The position numbers and the translations under genes were made by a program. Below the pieces are notes generated by a model. It saw only the letters and a program-made list of their open reading frames with translations, was not told the origin of the DNA and ran no database searches. Positions 6,861-14,088 of a stretch of 14,996 bases of DNA are shown here, piece after piece. Origin of the DNA: Alphaproteobacteria bacterium (GTDB taxonomy: Bacteria; Pseudomonadota; Alphaproteobacteria; UBA6615); NCBI GenBank assembly GCA_017643325.1, contig JAEPNS010000007.1, positions 6,220 to 21,215 of the forward strand, read 5' to 3'. The number at the start of each line of letters is the position of its first letter. Within the stretch, counting starts at the first letter, position 1.

Positions 6861-7376
6861 CTACTTCAGGCCCCAGATACCGACCTTCTCGGACCGCGCC
6901 GCGTCCTCGGCGTCGTCGTAGCGGTCGATCAGCCCGGCCGGCGCCCTGCCGTGGGTCGCCAGCCGGTGGTGGGTGGCCCAGCCGGCCCGGATCATTGCCT
7001 CGCCGAGGGTCTTTTCGCCGACGAGGCTGTCCCCCGGCACATTGCAGCGCGCGACCGGTTGCCGGTGCCGGTCCGTCTCGATCACCAGGCACGAGACAGG
7101 CTTGCCGTGGGCGAGCTCGTCGAGCGCCGCCCGGGCGAAGGGTCCCCAGGGCCAGTCCGACATGCGGGGTGTGGTGACGCCGTAGAGGCTAATATTCCGG
7201 CCGTCGATCGCCAACGTGCGCGCGTCGATGACCTGGGCGGTGCCTTTCACGACGCCGGTATCGTTTTCGGCCTGGGCGGGACCGGCGAGAATAAACACGC
7301 TGGTCAGGAGCAGCGCGGCACTCGCGAAGGCATCCCTAGATTTGCGACCTGTTCCGTTCCGGTTTGCGCGTGGCAC
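6861..7376 (-). CDS. Exported thermonuclease-fold (SNase-like) protein, catalytically degenerate
   Basis: This 171-residue protein has an N-terminal Sec signal (hydrophobic residues about 17-33, likely cleavage after AQA at 34-36) and an SNase/TNase-like fold from about residue 40. Aligned by eye to staphylococcal nuclease, every catalytic position is changed: the DGDT motif reads DART (51-54), Arg35 is Ser63, Asp40 is Thr68, Glu43 is Arg71 and Arg87 is Gln106. The fold signature remains (ISLYGVTTP; a central WGPFARAAL helix; LGEAMIRAGWA near 124-134). A nuclease role is therefore unlikely, and binding or structural use is more probable. The start is GTG, with AGG about eight bases upstream in the - strand sense. 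It converges on the RidA gene with a 13-base gap and lies 85 bases downstream of the next - strand gene. Confidence 0.78.
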   Translation of the reverse strand: MPRANRNGTGRKSRDAFASAALLLTSVFILAGPAQAENDTGVVKGTAQVIDARTLAIDGRNISLYGVTTPRMSDWPWGPFARAALDELAHGKPVSCLVIETDRHRQPVARCNVPGDSLVGEKTLGEAMIRAGWATHHRLATHGRAPAGLIDRYDDAEDAARSEKVGIWGLK

Positions 7377-7461
7377 GCCGCGACCTGTCCATGATGTCTG
7401 CGTTCATGAACAGTTAACCATGATTTCGGCGCCGGGAACATCCGGGGAGAGCGGCCCCGGG

Positions 7462-7911
7462 TCAGTTCCGGATCACGTCGCGGATAACATCGAGGACGAT
7501 TTCGGTGCCCTTCTCGATGAGGATCACGTCGTCGTCGACGATCACGCGCTCGGTTGTCGTGCGGCGCGGGAGCCGGGATTCGAGGTCGTCGGGCAGCGCG
7601 CGCTTGGCGAGCCCGGGCGGAAGCTGCTCGCGCTTCGCGAGGCCGGGCGGCAGGCCGTTCTTCTTTGCGAGACCCGGCGGCATGCCCTTGCCGCCCCTGG
7701 CGCTGCCCCGCTCGACGGTGGTTTCGCGCTCGACGCGAACGCCGTCGCGCTCATTCGGAATGACCCCGGTCTGCTGCAGGACCTCCCGGATGATCTGCTG
7801 TTCGGTCTCGCTGAACACGGGCTCGTCGGCGCTCGCGCTTGTGGACGAAAGTCCAGTGGTCGCGAACATCAGGACAGCGGCCAGGGCGCGGGCGAGAGAT
7901 TTTACAGGCAT
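7462..7911 (-). CDS. Small exported protein with PPGLAK repeats, function unknown
   Basis: This 149-residue protein has a Sec signal at the N-terminus (MPVKSLARALAAVLMFATTG, probable cleavage after ASA near residue 28). A helical segment follows (SETEQQIIREVLQQTG, 35-50). Three consecutive ten-residue repeats of the form (M/L)PPGLAK(K/R)xx occupy residues 77-106, followed by a degenerate fourth (LPDDLESRLP). The C-terminus (TERVIVDDDVILIEKGTEIV) looks like a compact beta domain found after such repeats in many proteobacterial periplasmic proteins. I chose the ATG at 7911 because AGGA lies eight bases before it. ATGs at 7917 and 7941 are in frame but less well placed. The repeat is basic and proline-rich, suggesting an extended linker. 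The family function is not known to me. Confidence 0.75.
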   Translation of the reverse strand: MPVKSLARALAAVLMFATTGLSSTSASADEPVFSETEQQIIREVLQQTGVIPNERDGVRVERETTVERGSARGGKGMPPGLAKKNGLPPGLAKREQLPPGLAKRALPDDLESRLPRRTTTERVIVDDDVILIEKGTEIVLDVIRDVIRN

Positions 7912-8040
7912 GTCCATTTTCCTAAGGGACGGGGTGGGCAATCACGGGGCTGAAACGGCCGTACGCCGATTTCGTTCGCGCCATGATACTCCAACCAATG
8001 TCTAATGGACGATGAATGCCGCGTGGGGCTTGATGCCTGT

Positions 8041-8145
8041 GGAGGAAGCCGTGCGGGTTCGTCCCGTGCAGCGATACGTTCCTCCGTTCCCCCGACCCCT
8101 CCTAGGGGTTTTCATGTGCAGGGCTCGCGCCCTGCACATTTTTTT
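8041..8145 (+). ncRNA. Candidate small RNA ending in an intrinsic terminator
   Basis: Three successive stem-loops read on the + strand. GGAGGAA (8041-8047) pairs with TTCCTCC (8079-8085), enclosing a CGGG/CCCG hairpin (8054-8066). ACCCC (8095-8099) pairs with GGGGT (8105-8109) around a TCCTA loop. The terminator hairpin with a seven-T tail ends at 8145. No coding gene precedes the terminator on this strand, so it must end a short transcript that starts within the gap. The C/U-rich CCTCC motifs resemble the anti-Shine-Dalgarno motifs of alphaproteobacterial small RNAs of the CcsR/ar14 kind; this comparison is from memory. The 5' end is uncertain and could lie further left, near 8000. The alternative is an attenuated leader of the histidine kinase gene. 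Confidence 0.5.
8114..8145 (+). terminator. Strong Rho-independent terminator without an upstream gene
   Basis: ATGTGCAGGGC (8114-8124) and GCCCTGCACAT (8129-8139) form a perfect 11-base stem with a TCGC loop, followed by an unbroken run of seven Ts (8139-8145). On the opposite strand there is no T-tract after the stem (GAAAACC), so it works in the + direction only. It ends 56 bases before the histidine kinase start codon. Confidence 0.85.
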
Positions 8146-8166
8146 GTCGCCGCTGTGATAGGGTTC

Positions 8167-8192
8167 GCTCCGGTTCAAATACCGGGCGGAGC
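8167..8192 (+). promoter_or_regulatory. Hairpin masking the histidine kinase ribosome binding site
   Basis: GCTCCG (8167-8172) pairs with CGGAGC (8187-8192), and inside it GGT/ACC can extend the stem. The right arm contains GGAG (8188-8191), the only plausible ribosome binding site for the ATG at 8202. Folding would hide it, so translation may be low or need an activating factor. The inference rests on a six-base stem and is moderate at best. Confidence 0.4.
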
Positions 8193-8201
8193 CGCGCTTT
8201 C

Positions 8202-11200
8202 ATGCTGAACGACTGGACGATCCTCGTCGCGTCGCTGGCCTATATCGGGATCCTGTTCGCGATCGCGTCCTGGGGGGACCGGGCCTCCGCCCGGCACGGA
8301 CCGCGTATCCGCGCGAAGCCCGTGGTCTACGCGCTGTCGCTGGCGGTCTACTGCACGTCCTGGACCTTCTATGGCAGCGTCGGCCTCGCCTCGACCTCGG
8401 GCTACGACTTCATCCCGGTCTATCTGGGGCCGATCCTGCTGTTTACGGCGGGCTATTTCGTGCTGCGCAAGATCGTGCGCATCGGCAAGGCGGAGAACAT
8501 CACCACCATCGCCGACTTCATCGCCGCGCGCTTCGGCAAGAGCCAGACACTTGCCGCGGTGGTGACGCTGTTCGTCGTCGTCGGAATCCTTCCCTATATC
8601 GCGCTGCAGCTGAAGGCGGTCTCGACCAGCTTCAACGTGCTGGTCAGCTATCCGGACATCGTGATGCCGCTCGGCACAGCGGGGATTCCCTGGTGGGCCG
8701 ACACCGCGCTCGTCGTCGCGCTCCTGATGGCCGTCTTCTCGATCATGTTCGGGACGCGCAACATCGACGCCACCGAGCATCACGAGGGCATGATGCTGGC
8801 GATCGCCTTCGAATCGGTTGTGAAGCTCGTGGCCTTTCTCGCGGCGGGAATCTTCGTGACCTTTTTCATGTTCGGTGGCTTTGGCGACCTGTTCTCGCGC
8901 GCGGCCGCGATCCCGGAGGTTGCCGGACGGTTCATGTTCGATGTCGAGGCCTCGACCTGGATCACCATTACCCTGCTTTCGCTGACGGCGATCATCTGCC
9001 TGCCGCGCCAGTTTCATGTTGCCGTCGTCGAGAACGCCGACGAGCGCGAGCTCAAGCGCGCGGCCTGGCTGTTCCCCGGCTACCTGATCGCCATCAATAT
9101 TTTCGTGATCCCGATCGCCATCGCCGGCCTTATCCTGTTTGCCGGCCTCGGCGTCGACGCCGATACCTTCGTACTGACGCTGCCGATGCTGGCGCAGCAG
9201 GAAATGCTCACGCTCTTCGTGTTCATCGGCGGCCTTTCGGCGGCCACCGGAATGGTGATCGTCGCGACTGTCGCGCTGGCGACGATGATCTCCAACGACG
9301 TGTTCATGCCGCTCTACCTGCGTTCCTCGCGCGGCGCCGAGAGCGCGCGGGCCGTCGGTGCGACGCTGCTCAATGTCCGGCGCGTGGCCATGACCGCGAT
9401 CCTGCTCCTTGCGTTCGCCTATTACCGGATCGCGGGAGAGGGCCAGGCGCTGGCCTCGATCGGCTTGGTGTCCTTCGCGGGAGTCGCGCAGTTCGCGCCG
9501 GCGATCCTGATCGGCATCTTCTGGGCCGGAGCATCGCGCGCGGGCGCTCTCTCCGGGATCGTGGCGGGAGGTGTGGTCTGGGCGTACACGCTCCTGCTCC
9601 CGACCTTCGCCAACGCGAACTGGTTCCCGGACGTGCTGCTGGCATTCGGACCCGCGGGAGTCGACTGGCTGCGGCCGCAGGCGCTGTTCGGATACACGCT
9701 CGCCGACCCGCTCACCCACGGGGTCTTCTGGAGCCTCTCGGTCAACACCGCGCTGCTGGTCTTGGTGTCGTGCGTCAGCCGTCCCGGTGTGCTCGATCGC
9801 AGCCAGGCGCGCGCCTTTGTCGAGGTAATGGCCGCTGACCGGGCGTCACGCCCTCGCACCCTGCGTGGCGCCCTCACCGTGCGCGATCTCGAGGAACTGA
9901 CGGGCCGCTACCTCGGGGTCGCGTCGGCCGAACAGGCTTTCGCCCAATATCGCGCGGACCGTTCTCCGGAACTGGCGTCGGACGATCCGGTGGACGCCGG
10001 GGTGCTCCGTTTCGCCGAGCGTTTGCTTGCCAGCGCGATCGGGTCTTCCTCGGCCCGTCTCGTGATCGCCATGTCGATGGAACGCGAGGACATCGACATG
10101 GAAAGCGCCATGTCGCTGCTCGACGATGCGACAGCCGCGATCCAGTACAACCGCGAGCTCCTTCAGACGACGATGGAGAACATGCGCCAGGGCATCGCGA
10201 TCCTCGACGAAGACCTGCGGATCGCCTGGCTGAACGACAGGTTCCGCAGCTATCTCGGTTTGCCCGACATGTTCGGGCGTGTCGGCGTCCCGGTCGAGGA
10301 CATCATCCGCTATAGCGCCGAGCATGGCGAATACGGACCGGGCGACGTCGAGAGCCTCGTGAACGACCTGCTGGCCCAGTATCGCCGCCATGAACCGGCG
10401 ATCTATGAACGCAGCCTCGCGGACGGGACCGTGCTGGAGGTGCGGACAAGCCCGATGCCGGCCGGCGGGGTCGCGGTGTCCCTCATGGATGTGACCGACC
10501 GGGTCGAGGCGGCGCGCGAGCTGGAGGCGGCGAAGAGCGATCTCGAACTGCGCGTGGCCGAGCGGACCCGTGACCTGACGGACCTGAACGAACAGTTGCG
10601 CCGCGCGTCGGAGGCCGCGCAGCAGGCAAACCTCGGCAAGACCCGTTTCCTGGCCGCCGCGAGCCACGACCTGCTGCAGCCGCTCAACGCCGCGCGCCTG
10701 TTCCTGTCCTCGTTGGGCGAGCGCGAACTGGACCGTGACAACGCGAGCCTCGTCGACCGGGTCGATATCTCCCTGCGCTCGGTCGAGGAACTGCTTGCGG
10801 GCCTGCTCGATATCTCCAAGCTCGATGCCGGCGGTGTCGAGCCGCAGGTCGAGGACTTCCGCATCGACGAGCTGCTGCAGGCGCTCGGCACGGAGTTCGC
10901 GGCCCTCGCGGACGAGCGTGGAATCGAGCTGCGGGTCGTCACGTCGGAGAGCTTCGTGCGGTCCGATCGCCGGCTGCTGCGCCGTATCCTGCAGAACTTC
11001 CTGTCCAACGCCGTCCGCTACACGCCGGCCGGCGGCAAGGTCCTGATCGGGTGCCGGGGCGGGGGCGACCGTGTGCGTATCGAGGTCCGGGATTCCGGGC
11101 CCGGGATCCCCGACGACAAGCGCGATGCCGTCTTCCAGGAGTTCCAGCGGCTGCAGAACGACGACGTGCAGGACCAGGGGCTTGGCCTCGGCCTGGCGAT

Positions 11201-11747
11201 CGTCGAGCGGATCGCAAGAATGCTTGGGCATGTGATCGACCTGCGCAGCGTCGAGGGAGCGGGATCCGTGTTCGCCGTTTCGGTGCCGCGTGGCGAGGCG
11301 CAACGCGTGGCCGACGAACCACGCGAGCCGCCGGCGTTTTCCAGCGGCGACATGGCCGGGGCGATCGTCCTGTGCATCGATGACAACGCCGATGTGCGCG
11401 ATGGCATGGAAATGCTGCTGGGCGGCTGGGGCTGCGATGTTCGCACTGCGGCGGCCGGCGACCACTGGCGCCGCGCCATGCGCGACGACGCGCCGGAACT
11501 GATCATTGCCGACTACCATCTCGAGAATGGCGAGCTGGGCCCCGACATCGTCACGGAGGTCTGCGGCGTCTACGAGCGGGTGATCCCGGCCGTGATCGTC
11601 ACGGCGGACCCGTCAGAGAGCCTGCGCGAGGAAGCGGCGCGGCGGGGACACATCGTTCTCGACAAACCGGTGAAGCCGGCGGCGCTGCGTGCGCTGATGA
11701 CACGCATGCTCGCCCAGCGCGCGGCCGCGCGTCGCCAGGCGTCCTGA
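8202..11747 (+). CDS. SSF-type hybrid sensor histidine kinase/response regulator, CrbS/MxtR-like
   Basis: This 1181-residue membrane sensor kinase has, in order: a sodium:solute symporter-like region of about 12-13 helices (about 5-525); a linker of the STAC type (about 555-625); a PAS domain (about 655-765, with MRQGIAILDEDLRI); a coiled coil (about 768-812); a HisKA domain with the phospho-accepting His822 in AAASHDLLQPLNAARLF; a HATPase domain with the N box (Asn936), DSGPGIP (964-970) and GLGLGLAI (993-1000); and a C-terminal receiver with Asp1104 as phospho-acceptor, Thr1134 and Lys1155. This architecture matches CrbS/MxtR, which with CrbR/ErdR controls acetyl-CoA synthetase and acetate use in gammaproteobacteria. 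Whether the symporter part transports or only senses is not visible. It converges on a LuxR-type regulator gene with a 19-base gap, its likely partner. Confidence 0.9.
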   Translation: MLNDWTILVASLAYIGILFAIASWGDRASARHGPRIRAKPVVYALSLAVYCTSWTFYGSVGLASTSGYDFIPVYLGPILLFTAGYFVLRKIVRIGKAENITTIADFIAARFGKSQTLAAVVTLFVVVGILPYIALQLKAVSTSFNVLVSYPDIVMPLGTAGIPWWADTALVVALLMAVFSIMFGTRNIDATEHHEGMMLAIAFESVVKLVAFLAAGIFVTFFMFGGFGDLFSRAAAIPEVAGRFMFDVEASTWITITLLSLTAIICLPRQFHVAVVENADERELKRAAWLFPGYLIAINIFVIPIAIAGLILFAGLGVDADTFVLTLPMLAQQEMLTLFVFIGGLSAATGMVIVATVALATMISNDVFMPLYLRSSRGAESARAVGATLLNVRRVAMTAILLLAFAYYRIAGEGQALASIGLVSFAGVAQFAPAILIGIFWAGASRAGALSGIVAGGVVWAYTLLLPTFANANWFPDVLLAFGPAGVDWLRPQALFGYTLADPLTHGVFWSLSVNTALLVLVSCVSRPGVLDRSQARAFVEVMAADRASRPRTLRGALTVRDLEELTGRYLGVASAEQAFAQYRADRSPELASDDPVDAGVLRFAERLLASAIGSSSARLVIAMSMEREDIDMESAMSLLDDATAAIQYNRELLQTTMENMRQGIAILDEDLRIAWLNDRFRSYLGLPDMFGRVGVPVEDIIRYSAEHGEYGPGDVESLVNDLLAQYRRHEPAIYERSLADGTVLEVRTSPMPAGGVAVSLMDVTDRVEAARELEAAKSDLELRVAERTRDLTDLNEQLRRASEAAQQANLGKTRFLAAASHDLLQPLNAARLFLSSLGERELDRDNASLVDRVDISLRSVEELLAGLLDISKLDAGGVEPQVEDFRIDELLQALGTEFAALADERGIELRVVTSESFVRSDRRLLRRILQNFLSNAVRYTPAGGKVLIGCRGGGDRVRIEVRDSGPGIPDDKRDAVFQEFQRLQNDDVQDQGLGLGLAIVERIARMLGHVIDLRSVEGAGSVFAVSVPRGEAQRVADEPREPPAFSSGDMAGAIVLCIDDNADVRDGMEMLLGGWGCDVRTAAAGDHWRRAMRDDAPELIIADYHLENGELGPDIVTEVCGVYERVIPAVIVTADPSESLREEAARRGHIVLDKPVKPAALRALMTRMLAQRAAARRQAS

Positions 11748-11766
11748 AGTCTGGAGCGGGTCGGCC

Positions 11767-12435
11767 CTAGGCCGGTATCTCGCGCGCCGGGTCCTCGACA
11801 TTCAGCCGCCCGGCAAGGATGACGGCCTGCGTCCGGCTGTTGACGTCGAGCTTCTGCAGGATCGCGGAGACGTGTGATTTCACCGTCGCCTCCGAGATGT
11901 CGAGGTCGTAGGCGATCTGCTTGTTGAGCTTGCCGTCCGAAAGCATCCCCAGAACGCGGAGCTGCTGCGGCGTCAGCGCGGCGAGGCGCGCCGCGAGCGC
12001 TGCGTCCTCGGCGTTGGTTTCCGGCAGGCTGTCCACGGATGCCGGCAGCCATGTGTTTCCCGCGAGAATTTCGGTGACCGCGCCCCTGATCTCGTCCATC
12101 GGCGCCGACTTCGGAATGAACCCCGATGCGCCGTAGTCGATGGCCTGCCGCATGATCCGCGCATCCGTGCTTGCCGAGATCATCGCGACGGGGACGGCGG
12201 GAAATTGCGAACGCAGGTAGGCGAGGCCGGTAAAGCCGCGCATGCCGGGCATGTGCAGGTCGAGCAGTACGAGGTCGGGAGACTGGCCCGACCGGATCGC
12301 CGATTCGGCTTCGGCGAGGCTCGCCGCATCCCGGAACTCGGGCCCCGCAAAGTCGCGCGCGATCGCCTGCCGCAGTGCGTCGCGCACCAGCGGGTGGTCA
12401 TCCGCGATCACAATGATGGCGTCGGTTTCGCTCAC
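11767..12435 (-). CDS. LuxR/NarL-type response regulator, CrbR/ErdR-like
   Basis: This 222-residue cytoplasmic transcription factor has a receiver domain (about 5-122) with acidic pocket Asp12-Asp13, phospho-acceptor Asp59 in LVLLDLHMPG and Lys109 in GFIPKSAPM. A LuxR-type helix-turn-helix follows (about 153-212) with LTPQQLRVLGMLSDGKLNKQ and ISEATVKSHVSAILQKL. The GTG at 12435 is chosen because the receiver begins immediately after it (IIVIADDHP at residues 7-15) and no ATG is available nearby. It probably receives phosphate from the convergent hybrid kinase through the kinase's own receiver or directly. It lies 89 bases downstream of the radical SAM gene on the same strand, and that gap contains a likely promoter, so independent transcription is expected. 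Target genes are not identifiable from the window. Confidence 0.9.
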   Translation of the reverse strand: MSETDAIIVIADDHPLVRDALRQAIARDFAGPEFRDAASLAEAESAIRSGQSPDLVLLDLHMPGMRGFTGLAYLRSQFPAVPVAMISASTDARIMRQAIDYGASGFIPKSAPMDEIRGAVTEILAGNTWLPASVDSLPETNAEDAALAARLAALTPQQLRVLGMLSDGKLNKQIAYDLDISEATVKSHVSAILQKLDVNSRTQAVILAGRLNVEDPAREIPA

Positions 12436-12464
12436 GTTCGCCCGGCCCCCAATGCCCCCCGATA

Positions 12465-12517
12465 TTGGACGGGTTGTTTTTCTTTTTATTATGACGCGGC
12501 TTTCGGGGTCCGTCCAA
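12465..12517. repeat. Inverted repeat flanking the response regulator promoter
   Basis: TTGGACGG (12465-12472) and CCGTCCAA (12510-12517) form a perfect 8-base inverted repeat with a 37-base T-rich interior. Centre-to-centre distance is 45 bases, a little over four helical turns. One arm overlaps the proposed -35 element of the response regulator gene, and the other lies near the predicted start of transcription. This arrangement suits two sites for one regulator, perhaps autoregulation. The large loop and lack of a tail argue against a terminator. Confidence 0.4.
12488..12517 (-). promoter_or_regulatory. Predicted promoter of the response regulator gene
   Basis: Read on the - strand, TTGGAC (12517-12512) and CATAAT (12493-12488) are separated by 18 bases and resemble -35 and -10 boxes (CATAAT is 5/6 to TATAAT). 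It is the most AT-rich spot in the gap. Transcription would start near 12480, about 45 bases before the GTG start codon. Confidence 0.45.
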
Positions 12518-12524
12518 CGGCGAG

Positions 12525-13979
12525 TCAGGCGACGGACTCGAGGGCGTTGTTCCGTGCCGCCGCCTCTCGTGCAATTCGCGCGTAGAACTCTTCGCGCATC
12601 CCGGCTGCGTTCACCTCGCACATGGCATGCAGTTCGCCGTCGATCGCGACCCTGAAGGCGCAGTGATCGAGCCGGGCCTGGCCGGTCGCGGTGCCGAGTT
12701 CGGCAGCGCTCATGAAGTGATGGGCCGAGACGGCGAAGCGATGAACGCGCACGCGACCCGTCGCCACCTGCCGGAGGAACCGCAGCGGCTTGCCGGGCGC
12801 GAGCCGCCGGGCCCAGCCCCAAACTGCACGCGGGAGGTGCCACACGAAGAGGCCCGGTGCGCGCAAGGCCATGCCGGCCAGCCGCGCGGTGGCCTCGGAC
12901 GGACGGTCGGCGCGGAACGTTGCCCCGGGGAGACGGGCGAAAACCGCGTCCAGCAGGCGGGCGTCGGCTTTCGAGCTTGCGGGGCTGACCGGGAGGAACC
13001 GGGGAGCAGCGTCGCCGTCGGTGACGGTCGCGCCCATCACGAACCGCGAACAGTCCGGGTGGCCCATCAGCCACTGGTTCGCGGAGAGACGGCCGGCATT
13101 GCTGTCCTCGATGGTCAGGCCGCGCGCGATCTGGGCCCAGAGCATCTCGGCGTCGATCCCTCCGACGCTGTCCGCGGTGCGGCCGACCGGCGCGACCGGC
13201 AGGAATCCGACCATGCGGAAGACGTCCGCGTTGGCCTGCATGAAGCGAACGATGTCGCCCACCTCGTGCAGGTTGTCGGTGGTGACGGTCACGGTGCTGG
13301 CCACCCGCAAGGTCCGCCCGGTTTCCCGCCGCACCCGGCGGACGAGGTCGGCGAAACGTGCGCGCAGCGGCATCAGCTCCGCCTCGGTCGCGGCATGACG
13401 GAATGCCCGGTCCCGGCGGCCGCGCTGGGTGGTGTCGATGTGGAAGCTGACCTCTTCCAGCCCGCCCTCGACCATGAAGCGCTTCAGCAGGCCGGGGTCG
13501 CGCAGGAAGGTGTCGCCATGGGTCATCAGCATCGGGATCAGCCCGATCGCGCGCGCATGGCGCAGGATCGCGGTCACCTCGTCCGGGTCGCGCAGGGACA
13601 CCTCGCCGTCGGTGAGCTGAACGTTGCCCCAGGGGCCGAGATGTCGCCGCAGCGCGTCAAGCTGCGCCAGCACGTCCTCGACGGGGAGTTCGGGGATGCG
13701 ATTGGCGCCGGCAGTCAGGTAGCAGCCCCGGCAGGCGAAGTCGCAGCGCGGCATCGCGCCGATGGTGGCGCCGCAGCCCTCTTCATGGCGGCCGAGCATC
13801 TGGTTGGGTGTGCGGAACTCGGGCGCGACTCTTCGCCAGGCCGCGTCCAGCGAAGCGCGCGCCTCGGCCGGCACCGGTTCGCGGACCAGTTGCCAGAGAC
13901 CGCACAGCCGGACGGGCGCGCTGTGTGTGGAGGTGGTCCCGAAACGCCCCATCGTGCCGTCGCATCCGCCGTAGATCAC
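12525..13979 (-). CDS. Radical SAM enzyme of unknown substrate, Tes-like C-terminal motif
   Basis: This 484-residue protein carries the radical SAM cluster motif CDFACRGC at 79-86 (Cys79, Cys83, Cys86), then LTDGEVSLRDPDEV (122-135), the equivalent of the GGE strand, and VSFHIDTTQ (177-185). Extra cysteines at 6, 26, 69, 310, 440 and 454 could bind auxiliary iron-sulfur clusters. The C-terminus reads AHHFMSAAELG (419-429), then RLDHCAF and DGELHAMCEVNA. From memory this resembles the HFMD...R..C...DGR..PFC.YN ending of the archaeal MJ0619/tetraether lipid synthase group, though weakly. The start is GTG at 13979 with no clear binding site; an in-frame ATG at 13952 is an alternative. It is upstream of and co-directional with the response regulator. 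I do not know the reaction. Confidence 0.8.
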   Translation of the reverse strand: MIYGGCDGTMGRFGTTSTHSAPVRLCGLWQLVREPVPAEARASLDAAWRRVAPEFRTPNQMLGRHEEGCGATIGAMPRCDFACRGCYLTAGANRIPELPVEDVLAQLDALRRHLGPWGNVQLTDGEVSLRDPDEVTAILRHARAIGLIPMLMTHGDTFLRDPGLLKRFMVEGGLEEVSFHIDTTQRGRRDRAFRHAATEAELMPLRARFADLVRRVRRETGRTLRVASTVTVTTDNLHEVGDIVRFMQANADVFRMVGFLPVAPVGRTADSVGGIDAEMLWAQIARGLTIEDSNAGRLSANQWLMGHPDCSRFVMGATVTDGDAAPRFLPVSPASSKADARLLDAVFARLPGATFRADRPSEATARLAGMALRAPGLFVWHLPRAVWGWARRLAPGKPLRFLRQVATGRVRVHRFAVSAHHFMSAAELGTATGQARLDHCAFRVAIDGELHAMCEVNAAGMREEFYARIAREAAARNNALESVA

Positions 13980-14088
13980 GCCTGCGAAGCGGCGTTCCGT
14001 CGACGGGAAGTTTAGACGGTCCGGCAGGGCGGCCGGGATTCAATTGTGGCTCACGTCCTCGCGAGGTGCGGGGCGCGACGTAGACGTA
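13980..14088. other. Short gap upstream of the radical SAM gene
   Basis: These 109 bases lie between the YCII-domain gene and the radical SAM gene, both on the - strand. Apart from a CCTCGCGAGG palindrome (14058-14067) I see nothing recognisable. TTGAAT and TCTAAA occur on the - strand but 21 bases apart, which is too far for a standard promoter. Confidence 0.4.

Larger units (their letters stand above)
7942..8201. other. Non-coding gap holding an orphan terminator and RNA hairpins
   Basis: This gap lies between divergent genes (the exported repeat protein leftward, the histidine kinase rightward). No plausible protein gene is visible. From about 8041 to 8192 it is a run of inverted repeats, including a Rho-independent terminator on the + strand (8114-8145), annotated separately. 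I could not identify a confident -35/-10 pair for either direction; GATACT at 7985-7990 is the nearest thing to a -10 element. Confidence 0.6.

Noticed and set aside
8161..8192. tRNA-like T-arm (GGTTCAAATACC followed by GGCGGAGC)
   Set aside because: The stem is too short, there is no D-arm, anticodon arm or CCA upstream, and the sequence is better read as a hairpin over the kinase ribosome binding site.
9846..11519. A 557-codon open frame on the - strand opposite the histidine kinase
   Set aside because: The + strand encodes intact PAS, HisKA and HATPase domains here; the antisense product is unstructured and arginine-rich.
12465..12524. Terminator for the radical SAM gene made of the TTGGACGG/CCGTCCAA arms
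   Set aside because: The loop would be 37 bases and the U-run does not follow the stem, so an operator is more likely.
12627..14015. A 462-codon open frame on the + strand opposite the radical SAM gene
   Set aside because: The - strand carries the radical SAM cysteine motif and family-like strands; the + product has no features and no ribosome binding site.
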